From: CAYRVF01 sp964427535
GTDB lineage: Bacteria > Chloroflexota > Ktedonobacteria > Ktedonobacterales > JADMIN01
Direction of reading: 5' to 3'
DNA: 44,240 bases
Assembly: GCA_964427535.1 (NCBI GenBank)
Contig: CAYRVF010000025.1
Location: 1-44,240 of the forward strand
The position numbers and the translations under genes were made by a program. Shown here in pieces: positions 9,777 through 17,207 of the stretch; the stretch's first letter is position 1, and every line of letters starts with the position of its first letter. The notes below the pieces were generated by a model, which worked only from the letters and a program-made list of their open reading frames with translations, had not been told where the DNA came from and did no database searches.

Positions 9777-11162
9777 TCAGCTCGTGGCGTGTGCAGGATT
9801 GCCCGCTTGTTGAGCCCAATACTCCATCAGGTCGCTCTTCGAGATGACACCCGCAAGACCATCGGTGTTGAGGACGGCGACGGCCGTCTGCCCCCCGGCG
9901 AAGAGAGTGTAGGCCTCGCGCACCGGAGCGGTGTCAGGCAAGGTCGGCAGCGGCGGACCCTGCCACTCGCCGACCCGCTGCCCGTTCAGCGCTTCGCCCG
10001 CGGCGAGGCGCCGGAGGAGTTGGTTTTCGGTCAGCGAGCCGACCACCTGGCCGTCTTCGAGCACCGGAAGCTGCGAGATGCCGTAGCGATGGAAGTTGCC
10101 GATCGCCTCGGCAATAGATGTCTCGGGCGCCACCCCGATCACGGCGGGGATATCTGGCGCGATTTGGCGGCGGAAGGCTAGCACGTCGGCGAGTGTGGGC
10201 TCGACTGGTGGCTCGCTGAAGCCGTTCTCTCGGAGCCATGTGTCGTTGAACACCTTGGAGAGGTAGCCACGTCCACCGTCGGGCACCAGCACGACGATGA
10301 CGTCATCCGGGCCGCGCGTTCTGGCGTATTCCAGCGCTGCGCCGAGCGCGGTACCGCTCGATCCGCCGGCGAAGATGCCTTCGTCGCGAGCCAGGGCCCG
10401 TGTGAGCTGGAAGGAGGTGCGGTCGTCCACCCGCAGCACGTCGTCGACGACCGAGGCGTCCCAGTTCTCGGGATACACGTCGGTGCCGATGCCCTCCACC
10501 TTGTACGGGCGGGGCGTGTCGCCAGAGTAGATCGATCCTGCTGGGTCGGCGCCGATCACCTGAATGCTGGGGTTCTTTTCTTTGAGGTAGCGCGCTGTAC
10601 CGATGATCGTTCCCGCTGTGCCGACGCCCGCCACGAACGCGGTGACTTTGCCATCGGTGTCGTCCCAGATCTCGGGGCCGGTTGTGCGGTAATGCGTGAG
10701 CGGATTGGCGGGGTTGGCATACTGGTTGGGCGAACATGCTCCGGGTATCTCACGCGCGAGGCGGGCGGCGACGCTGCGGTAGCTCTCGGGCGAGTCGTGG
10801 GGTACGCTGCTCGGGCAGATGACAACCTCGGCGCCGAGCGCTCGCAGCAAGCTGCGCTTCTCTTCGGCGACTTTGTCAGTCATCACGCAGATCAGGTGAT
10901 AGCCTTTGATGGCTGCCGCGAGCGCGAGGCCCGTGCCGGTGTTGCCGCTGGTCGGCTCGACGATTGTGCCGCCCGGTTTGAGCAGCCCATCACGCTCGCA
11001 CGCCTCGACGAGCGCGACTCCGACACGGTCTTTTACGCTGCCGCCGGGATTGAAATACTCGATCTTCGCCAGGAGGAGCGGTTTGACACCTGCCGCAACT
11101 TTATTCAGGCGAACAAGTGGAGTATGACCGACCGTATCAAGAATGGAGTTGAAGTATCGCAT
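9777..11162 (-). CDS. Cystathionine beta-synthase-type PLP enzyme with CBS pair
   Basis: 461 residues: a fold-type II PLP domain (about 1-325) followed by two CBS motifs (about 335-455). The PLP lysine is Lys44 in NPGGSVKDR; PTSGNTG (70-76) binds the substrate carboxylate and GVGTAGTIIG the PLP phosphate. The domain order matches bacterial cystathionine beta-synthases (serine plus homocysteine to cystathionine), although some such proteins act as cysteine synthases, so no gene symbol is given. The CBS pair suggests control by S-adenosylmethionine or adenine nucleotides. It heads a likely two-gene unit with the redoxin-like gene. Confidence 0.9.
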   Translation of the reverse strand: MRYFNSILDTVGHTPLVRLNKVAAGVKPLLLAKIEYFNPGGSVKDRVGVALVEACERDGLLKPGGTIVEPTSGNTGTGLALAAAIKGYHLICVMTDKVAEEKRSLLRALGAEVVICPSSVPHDSPESYRSVAARLAREIPGACSPNQYANPANPLTHYRTTGPEIWDDTDGKVTAFVAGVGTAGTIIGTARYLKEKNPSIQVIGADPAGSIYSGDTPRPYKVEGIGTDVYPENWDASVVDDVLRVDDRTSFQLTRALARDEGIFAGGSSGTALGAALEYARTRGPDDVIVVLVPDGGRGYLSKVFNDTWLRENGFSEPPVEPTLADVLAFRRQIAPDIPAVIGVAPETSIAEAIGNFHRYGISQLPVLEDGQVVGSLTENQLLRRLAAGEALNGQRVGEWQGPPLPTLPDTAPVREAYTLFAGGQTAVAVLNTDGLAGVISKSDLMEYWAQQAGNPAHATS

Positions 11163-11365
11163 ACGTCCTCACACGGCATGGAGTCCTCGCCGCGCGGCTC
11201 GTCGCGCCGAATGGGCGCAGCGCTGGAATAGGTGACCGGCGGGACGACGGTGTCGGCGACGCGCACCATTGCGCAATCTATCTCGAATTGATAGTACACC
11301 GAAAACGCGACAATCGAAAGTGCGCCAGGAGTGCCGTCCCAGAGCGACCCCGACGCGGTGAGCAC
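11105..11365 (-). CDS. Possible small DUF3870-like gene or remnant
   Basis: A frame that reads VLTASGSLWDGTPGAL and later FEIDCAMVRVADTVVPPVT. The spacing of GT, EID, V-D and VT resembles the N-terminal half of DUF3870 proteins, but the similarity fades after about residue 50 and no start codon has a good ribosome-binding site (GTG 11365 is a guess). The end overlaps the start of the downstream PLP-enzyme gene by 58 bases. It may be a remnant or chance. Confidence 0.2.
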   Translation of the reverse strand: MLTASGSLWDGTPGALSIVAFSVYYQFEIDCAMVRVADTVVPPVTYSSAAPIRRDEPRGEDSMPCEDVCDTSTPFLIRSVILHLFA

Positions 11366-11483
11366 AAAGTGATGGTAGGCGCTGAGGCCCTCCCTTTCAT
11401 ATAATGCGATCTGATCTGTGTGCGCGCTCGCGCGATTTCCATCTGGTGAGTGACGCCAGACGTCGAAGAGAGTAGTGGCATCC
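11163..11483. other. Divergent intergenic region
   Basis: Between the minus-strand PLP-enzyme gene and the plus-strand membrane-protein gene. Apart from the doubtful small frame at 11105-11365 it holds a TATAAT (11400-11405) on the plus strand about 80 bases before the membrane-protein start, with no clear -35 box. Confidence 0.4.
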
Positions 11484-11969
11484 ATGAGAGTTGTGTTGAA
11501 GTGGGGCGCGCTGGTTGGCGCGGTGACATACATTGTGGTGGGCCTGGTGCTGACGGCACTTGCGCTGGCGGCGTTTGGGTCCACCCAGGCGAGCGTGGAC
11601 TCGAATCCGGGGAAGCTGGCGCTGGGCTGCGTCAGCATCTTTCTGTTGCTGTTCTCCTTCTCGGCGGCGGGATTCTACACTGGGCGCGAGACGCTGAGGC
11701 CAGGGTTGGGTGCGCTCGCTGGCATGGTCTCGTTCGTCGTCTACGCCGTGCTGTCGAGCGTATATGTCCCCGGCGGCACCACGCTTTCGCTCGGCTCTGG
11801 CTCGAGCGGAGGGACGGGTGCGTCGCAGATTGTCAGCGCGATTGTCGCGGGGGCACTCGTATTGGGCATCGCCGCGCTGATGGGCTGGCTGGGAGGCCGA
11901 CCCGGTGCGCAACGTGGGCGCCGCGCGAAGGCACGCGCGAGCGCGGAGACCACTCCCACGCGCGTGTAG
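11484..11969 (+). CDS. Small four-helix membrane protein of unknown function
   Basis: About 161 residues. Four hydrophobic helices are visible: WGALVGAVTYIVVGLVLTAL, LALGCVSIFLLLFSFSAAGF, LGALAGMVSFVVYAVLSSVY, and IVSAIVAGALVLGIAALMGW. A Gly/Ser-rich loop (SLGSGSSGGTGASQ) precedes the last helix and an Arg-rich tail (GRRAKAR) ends the protein, suggesting a cytoplasmic C-terminus. I do not recognise a family, though the hydrophobicity pattern resembles DUF4199/TIGR-type small membrane proteins. GTG 11475 is an alternative start. It converges on the histidine kinase gene with only three bases between the stop codons. Confidence 0.6.
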   Translation: MRVVLKWGALVGAVTYIVVGLVLTALALAAFGSTQASVDSNPGKLALGCVSIFLLLFSFSAAGFYTGRETLRPGLGALAGMVSFVVYAVLSSVYVPGGTTLSLGSGSSGGTGASQIVSAIVAGALVLGIAALMGWLGGRPGAQRGRRAKARASAETTPTRV

Positions 11970-11982
11970 CGGTCAGACGCGC
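11960..11982. terminator. 6-bp hairpin spanning both convergent stop codons
   Basis: GCGCGT (11960-11965) and ACGCGC (11977-11982) flank an 11-base loop that contains both stop codons of the convergent genes. Short and without U-tract, so weak evidence. Confidence 0.3.
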
Positions 11983-14192
11983 TGCTCGACGACAGGTCGC
12001 TTCGAGCCAGGGTCAATCGCCGGCTGATGGGTAGCCGGAAACGTCAGTTGGGCGATGGTCCACGCGCGCTCAGCGGGCCGGGTATCGGGCGCCCGAGGCG
12101 ACTGTCCGTCGCTTCCAATGGCCGGAAGGCTGGGGTCGGTCAGCCGTTCTTCCGGATCGCCGACGTCTGGATCGCCGACCGCGGAGAACACGTCGAAGAC
12201 GCCGTGCAGGTCCGATTTGACGAGACCATTGACGAGCTGCAGGCCCATGCCAGACGACGACTGCACGGAGAAATGATCTGGCAGACCGCGGCCATCATCG
12301 GCGACGCGGACGATGATGTGGTCGCCGATGCGCTGGCCACTGATGCGAATCTCGCCGTGGTCGCGGCCCTCAAAGCCGTGCTCGATGGCGTTGGCGATGA
12401 TCTCGTTGAGCGCGATGGCAAGCGTGGTCGCCTGCTCACTAGGAATGTGGAACGGTGTCGCGCCGATATGAAAGCGGATGCGCAGGTGCGGCGGCACGAG
12501 ATTGCCGCGCACGATGCCGACGATTTTGCGCGCGATCTCGTCGGGCCGCGCCATGCCAAACTCGGCGCTGGAGAGCAAGTCGTGGGTCGCGGCGATGCCC
12601 TGGATGCGGTCCACGCATTCGAGCAGGATTTGCTCCGCTTCCGGCACCTTCGCACGACGTCGCTGCATGTTCAGAATTGACGCGACTTGCTGCAAATTGT
12701 TCTTCACCCGGTGGTGCATCTCTCGCAGCAACACCTCTTTGGTGCGCAGACCTTCGCGCGTCTGCTCGAATAGGCGGGCGTTCTCCATCGCGATGGCGGC
12801 GACGTTGGCGAACGTCATGACGAGCTGTAGCTGATGGTTATTGAGCAGGTGCCGCTGGCTGCTGAAGACACACAGCGCCCCGAGCGGGCCGTGACGGGCA
12901 TTCAGCGGCACACAGAGCACCGAATGCTGATCGCGCCGGGCATCGGGATGGTCGTGTAGGAAGCACGATTCCTCGCAGTGCATACAATCGACGTGCATGC
13001 GCGGCTCGCCGGACTGCACCACCTTCCCCGCGCAACACTGCCCGACGTGTAGCAGCGTGCGGCTGATGCCGGGGTCGTCGAACCCGTGGCTGGCGACGGC
13101 GGTGAGTTGCTGAGTCGCGGGGTCCAGCTCAAAGAGCACCGAGCGGTCGGCCCCACTGAGTTGCACGGCGTGCCCGACAATCATGGTGAGCACGTTATCG
13201 AGCACGAGTGTGGATGCGACCAGCGCCGAGACGCGGTGCAGCGTGCTGAGCTCATGCACCTTGCGGCGCAGCTCTTCGTCGGTCTGCTCGTAGAGGCGAC
13301 CGTTCTCGATGCTCATCGCGAGCTGGCCAGCCACGATCTCCAGGAAGTTGGCATCCTCGTCGGAGAACGCATGCGAGTCGTACATCTGCACGGTGATGAC
13401 GCCTTCCAGCTTCTCGACGGTGAAGAAGATGATCGGGACCGAGAGCACCGAGCGCAGCGGTCGCGGGTAGGCGCTCGCCTCCTCGCGAAATCGCGTGTCG
13501 GCCAGTGCATCGGCCACGACCAGCGGGTGGCCATGCTCGGCGACCCATCCGGTGTAGCCGTGGCCAAGTGGCACCGTCAGATGCCGGCTGCCATGCGGGT
13601 ACGGGCCACTCGTCGCGCGAAGTTGGAGCTCGCGCGTGACCTCGTCGAAGAGATAGATGACGCAGGCGTCGGCGTTCATTTCGCTGGCGACGGCGCGCGC
13701 GGTAGTGCTGAGCGTCTGATCGAGGTCGAGTGTGGAGTTGGCGGCGGCGTTGATGCGCTGCAATGCCTGCAGGCGGGTGAGGCCACGACGCCCGCGCTCC
13801 ACTTCTTCTTTCTCGCGCCGGGCGCGCACGGTCTCGTAGGCACGAGCGATGGTGACCGTCACCTCTGACACGACCTGCGTGAGCTGGGCTTGCGCGCTCG
13901 CCGCCGTCGCCGGATCGTGAGCGAAGACAGCCGACAGCGCATCCGAGAGGCCCGAGCTCCACCGCTGAATACCAGCGAGCCGCGCTTCCAGTCGGCCGCC
14001 CTGCTCCGCGAGTTGTTGTGCGGATGACTCGAACTTGGGCAGATAGACGGTCGCCGGAGCGCCACCGAGCGCGTCGATGAGCAGTGACGCGTCACTGCCT
14101 GCCTCGGGCTCTTCGTCCATCTGAGTCCACGCGCGTAATTGCCGCCGCAGATCGTCGCGTTGTTCGTGCAGGATGAGGGAAATATCGGCCAT
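11973..14192 (-). CDS. Double-GAF histidine kinase (HisKA_2 type)
   Basis: Soluble sensor kinase of 739 residues. An N-terminal alpha-helical region (1-140) is followed by GAF1 (about 150-300), GAF2 (about 320-475), a HisKA_2 dimerisation domain with H-box LLREMHHRVKNNLQQ (His493 or His492 as phosphoacceptor), and a HATPase with N-box ALNEIIANAIEHG (594-606), G1 ADDGRG (631-636) and G2 SSGMGLQLV (646-654). GAF2 carries seven cysteines: 386, 387, 403, 406, 410, 427, 441, with CMHCEESC at 403-410. A hydrophilic insert of roughly 40 residues splits the last ATPase strands (about 672-710). ATG 14192 is chosen as the start; the open frame upstream has no protein-like content. No response regulator is adjacent. 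The unrecognised gene at 14438 is divergent. Confidence 0.88.
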   Translation of the reverse strand: MADISLILHEQRDDLRRQLRAWTQMDEEPEAGSDASLLIDALGGAPATVYLPKFESSAQQLAEQGGRLEARLAGIQRWSSGLSDALSAVFAHDPATAASAQAQLTQVVSEVTVTIARAYETVRARREKEEVERGRRGLTRLQALQRINAAANSTLDLDQTLSTTARAVASEMNADACVIYLFDEVTRELQLRATSGPYPHGSRHLTVPLGHGYTGWVAEHGHPLVVADALADTRFREEASAYPRPLRSVLSVPIIFFTVEKLEGVITVQMYDSHAFSDEDANFLEIVAGQLAMSIENGRLYEQTDEELRRKVHELSTLHRVSALVASTLVLDNVLTMIVGHAVQLSGADRSVLFELDPATQQLTAVASHGFDDPGISRTLLHVGQCCAGKVVQSGEPRMHVDCMHCEESCFLHDHPDARRDQHSVLCVPLNARHGPLGALCVFSSQRHLLNNHQLQLVMTFANVAAIAMENARLFEQTREGLRTKEVLLREMHHRVKNNLQQVASILNMQRRRAKVPEAEQILLECVDRIQGIAATHDLLSSAEFGMARPDEIARKIVGIVRGNLVPPHLRIRFHIGATPFHIPSEQATTLAIALNEIIANAIEHGFEGRDHGEIRISGQRIGDHIIVRVADDGRGLPDHFSVQSSSGMGLQLVNGLVKSDLHGVFDVFSAVGDPDVGDPEERLTDPSLPAIGSDGQSPRAPDTRPAERAWTIAQLTFPATHQPAIDPGSKRPVVEQRV

Positions 14193-14342
14193 GCCATGTC
14201 TCGCGATCTTCGTGCCCCTACACCACCCATGAGACGTCTGGATGAGCCTCAGCAGCAGTGTATCTTCTGCCATTTTAGGCGCTGGCTGGCTCGCATGTCC
14301 ACCTTCGCGGCGAGACCACAACTCGCGATACGCCCAGGGGGA

Positions 14343-14371
14343 TTGTGTGCCAGGCGCAGGTGCCGTACAAT
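14343..14371 (+). promoter_or_regulatory. Promoter of the gene at 14438
   Basis: TTGTGT (14343-14348), 17-base spacer, TACAAT (14366-14371). Transcription would start about 60 bases before the start codon. Within that leader a three-codon frame (ATG CAC CGA TGA, 14430-14441) ends in ATGA overlapping the gene's own ATG. Confidence 0.5.
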
Positions 14372-14437
14372 CACCCGGCGAAGATGTCGCGGCCTGGTCG
14401 GTCCACTCGACCACGGAGGGGGGAGGCGAATGCACCG

Positions 14438-15397
14438 ATGAATCGTGAGCCAACGCGGGTCGCCACGCTGCAGAGTCAGCCGCACGCAGTTCCTTCCTCC
14501 AGGACAGGGCAGTCAGCGCAGGAGGAGGCCAGCTCGCGCGACTGGTCGGGGCGCATCTATGATGGCCTCCGGGTTCGCGATGTATCGCCGGAGATCCACG
14601 GCGTGCTCGTGCAGGCGACCGGCGAGATTGGCACCGAGGCAGAGTTTTATCTTTCGGTGCTTGCCGCGTTTCTGAGTGACGGGCGCGCGAATCAGGCGGT
14701 GGGTGATCGCTTTCTGCGGCAGATCGAGATGTCGGCGTATCGTCTGGCGACGAGCGCGGAGCTCTTTGAGATCGCGGTGCAGAGTTATCTGCGCGCCGTA
14801 GAGTTGCTAGCTCCAGGCATGCGCGAGCGTGTCTCGGCAGCGCCGGTCTGGTGGACTGACCGGGCGTGGTCTGATGAGCGGGGTGTGGCAATCGAGATGC
14901 GTCTGCGGGCTTGCGGCTATCCCTACCGCGTGGTCGTGGGCCTGCAGCTCCCGGTGCATATCGAATCAATGGCGCAGCAACTCGCGCTGGTGTTGCACGC
15001 GTTGCAGTGCATGCCGCCCGCTGGAGTGCTCCCGTTTGAGGAACTCTGCGCTGGACTGTACGAGCTCGCGTCGATTGTTCAGGGCGACGTAGCTCTGCGA
15101 CACATTCGGGATGTAAGCTCCAGCTACCCGGGGTTGCTCTCCTCTATCGCTCAGCTCCGTGCATTCGCGGCGCAAGGCGATTGCTCTCTGGCGAGCGACA
15201 TCGCGTGGGCGCAGGCGCAGTACGCCTCGGTGGTCGATCAGTCGCGGCGCCTCAGCGCGCAACGCCTGGCCCCGCAATCACCGGGTCAGGCTGGCCTCCT
15301 TGACTGGACCTCGCATGCGGCTCACGAGTGGATGACGGTTATTCGTGCGCTTGAGCAGATGCGAGTGTCTCAGACGCCGAGCGTATCCACGCGCTGA
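14438..15397 (+). CDS. Unrecognised cytoplasmic protein divergent from the kinase
   Basis: 319 residues, no signal peptide or membrane helix, no family recognised. After a Ser/Gln-rich N-terminus (1-35) it is mainly helical, with an Ala/Leu-rich character and aromatic-rich APVWWTDRAWSDERG near the middle, and VVVGLQLPVHIESMAQQLALVL after it. A GGAGG-like stretch lies 11 bases before the ATG, and a three-codon upstream frame overlaps the start by ATGA. Divergent orientation with the GAF kinase (245 bases between start codons) suggests a functional link, for instance as its target or a sensory partner, but this is inference from position only. Confidence 0.7.
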   Translation: MNREPTRVATLQSQPHAVPSSRTGQSAQEEASSRDWSGRIYDGLRVRDVSPEIHGVLVQATGEIGTEAEFYLSVLAAFLSDGRANQAVGDRFLRQIEMSAYRLATSAELFEIAVQSYLRAVELLAPGMRERVSAAPVWWTDRAWSDERGVAIEMRLRACGYPYRVVVGLQLPVHIESMAQQLALVLHALQCMPPAGVLPFEELCAGLYELASIVQGDVALRHIRDVSSSYPGLLSSIAQLRAFAAQGDCSLASDIAWAQAQYASVVDQSRRLSAQRLAPQSPGQAGLLDWTSHAAHEWMTVIRALEQMRVSQTPSVSTR

Positions 15398-15545
15398 GAG
15401 TCGGTAGATGGCTGCGCAAAAGTCCCCCCGCTGCCCATCGCCACGCCTCTTCGTCTCGCATCGCTCCTACGACTCTCCAGCCATTGCGCCGCACTGTTGC
15501 TCTATTCCGTTCTCGAAACGAAGTGTACATGCTCTAGCGAACCAG

Positions 15546-15554
15546 TGATATAAT
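15546..15554 (+). promoter_or_regulatory. Extended -10 promoter of the MerR-like gene at 15677
   Basis: TGATATAAT is a perfect extended -10 (TG-N-TATAAT) without a -35 match at 17 bases. The leader would be about 115 bases. Confidence 0.55.
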
Positions 15555-15676
15555 CGCCTGGTACCTAGCGCGACGGTCCTGTGATCGTCGGAGATTCTCG
15601 CGACGACCTTCTCCATCCACTGTTTATGGGCTGATGCCTCTGGACAATGAATCGTTCAATAGGCGAGGAGGCAAAC

Positions 15677-17047
15677 ATGGGTATTGGCACGAGTGGAAGT
15701 GGAATGGGCGTGTACGGCGGATTCGGCGGCGATGGTGGCGACAGAAGAGATGGCGGCAGCGGCAGCTCGTTTCGCCTCGACCGGTATTCCGTGGAGCCGC
15801 GCTACGACCTTTCCACCATCGTGCAACTCACGGGCGTACGTCCAATGACGTTATGGGCCTGGGAGCGGATGATGGGGCTGGCCTCCACACCGCGCTCGCT
15901 CGAAGACGCGGCGCCGTCCGCCCGACGGTATTCCGAACGCGATCTTCACGCGTTCCTCTGGCTACGCGAGGAAGTGCTGGCGGGCCGGTCAGTCGACGAC
16001 GCCATCAGCCGACTGGTATCAGGGCAGTTCGGCGAACTGGGAATCGATCGCGGCGGCACGGGATCGACTGGTCCGGCTCGGTCATCGAAGACGGGGCCGT
16101 TGCTGCCGCCACGCGCGAAGACGGGTCCGCTGTCAGGGGCGCAATCGACAGGGGCACTCCGTTCCCCGGCAATCACCAGACAGCTCTCTGACGTGCTGCC
16201 TGACCGCGCTGCCTGGAGCGCGACTGAATCCTCATTCGATCGGCCGTACCGCGCGCCAGCGTCACGCCCGCTGTATGAGAGCGCTGCCAGTGGACCGCTC
16301 TCTGGCGGGATGCCACCGGTCATGCCGGGGTTTCCTCCTGAGGCGTTACGTCGCAGTTCGCCGTCCCACCCGTTGTGGATTGGCGCGCCGGGTTCACCTG
16401 AGTTTGGAAGCGCGCTCGATGTGCTCGTACGCGCCTTTGCGTCGTTCGATACGCTGCAGGCGAATCGCGTGCTGGGTGACGCGCTCGCGGGCCGCACCGT
16501 CGAGATGGTGTGCGCGAACCTATTGCTGCCGGCGGTCGTGCGCGCCAGCGACATGTGGGCGCGGCGCGAGTTGACTAGCCCTGAGGAGCACTTCGCCTTC
16601 AACTACGCGCGCGGCGTGTTGTATTCGCTCTTCTACATGGCCCCTGAGCAGGAACATGGACCCCTGGCGGTCGTCGCGTGTGGGCCGAAAGAGATGTTCG
16701 ACATCTACGCGCTGATGCTCGCAGTGTTTTGGCGGCGTGCGGGCTTGCGGATCGTGTATCTGGGGCAAGACGTCGAGGCATCGAGCCTCGTTGCTGAACT
16801 GAGCACGCTGCGGCCCACGCTCGTTACATTATGCGTAAACTCGGCGTCACGGGTGCGGTCGCTTGCCAAGCTTGTCAAAGACATCCGCCAGATGCATGGC
16901 ATCCACACCGTGGTCGCATTTGGCGGCCAACCCTTCTATCGCAATCGTGACTTGCAACAAAAAGTCCCAGGCGTCTACCTCGGCGACGATATCGCGCAGG
17001 CAAATTGGCATATGCGGCGTCTGCTCAACCTCAATGGCGGCATGTAG
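15677..17047 (+). CDS. MerR-type regulator with cobalamin-binding fold lacking the ligand histidine
   Basis: 456 residues related to the light/B12-dependent repressors CarH/LitR. A Gly-rich N-terminus (1-30), a MerR helix-turn-helix (about 43-115: YDLSTIVQLTGVRPMTLWAWE, then RRYSERDL), a disordered Ser/Pro/Gly linker of about 120 residues (120-240), a helical bundle with the W-x9-EH motif (Trp294, Glu304-His305), and a Rossmann domain (328-450). The usual E-x-H-x-x-G cobalt-ligand motif reads EMFDIY at 339-344, so Phe341 replaces the histidine. It may be cobalamin-independent, as known for Myxococcus CarA. GAGGAGG lies 6 bases before ATG 15677. A canonical paralog is encoded at 26751-27788. 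Confidence 0.87.
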   Translation: MGIGTSGSGMGVYGGFGGDGGDRRDGGSGSSFRLDRYSVEPRYDLSTIVQLTGVRPMTLWAWERMMGLASTPRSLEDAAPSARRYSERDLHAFLWLREEVLAGRSVDDAISRLVSGQFGELGIDRGGTGSTGPARSSKTGPLLPPRAKTGPLSGAQSTGALRSPAITRQLSDVLPDRAAWSATESSFDRPYRAPASRPLYESAASGPLSGGMPPVMPGFPPEALRRSSPSHPLWIGAPGSPEFGSALDVLVRAFASFDTLQANRVLGDALAGRTVEMVCANLLLPAVVRASDMWARRELTSPEEHFAFNYARGVLYSLFYMAPEQEHGPLAVVACGPKEMFDIYALMLAVFWRRAGLRIVYLGQDVEASSLVAELSTLRPTLVTLCVNSASRVRSLAKLVKDIRQMHGIHTVVAFGGQPFYRNRDLQQKVPGVYLGDDIAQANWHMRRLLNLNGGM

Positions 17048-17091
17048 CCGGCGGCCGGGCATGTCGCGGCGATCGCGGGGGCTCATGTCGC

Positions 17092-17164
17092 AGAGCAGGC
17101 CGGCAGGGGAGAAGCTCGGGTCGGCGATGACGCCGAATGGCTCGCTTCCCCACTGGCCTGCTCT
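17092..17164. terminator. Long interrupted hairpin between convergent genes
   Basis: AGAGCAGGCC (17092-17101) pairs with GGCCTGCTCT (17155-17164); further in, GGGGA pairs with TCCCC, and TCGGCG/CGCCGA (17121-17136) closes an apical ATGA loop. It lies between the MerR-like gene and the convergent transporter gene. No U-tract. A third GCAGGCC copy lies at 17191-17197. Confidence 0.6.
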
Positions 17165-17207
17165 CGCGTGCTCGAACGAGTGACCCTATAGCAGGCCGAC
17201 CCGGCGG

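Noticed and set aside
14193..14969. N-terminal extension of the histidine kinase frame up to 14969
   Set aside because: The extension has Arg/Pro/Ser-rich, non-protein-like content and covers the divergent gene at 14438; ATG 14192 starts the family-like helical part.
15396..15477. GAGAGTCG/CGACTCTC inverted repeat after the gene at 14438
   Set aside because: Only 8 bp with a 66-base loop; too weak to call a terminator.
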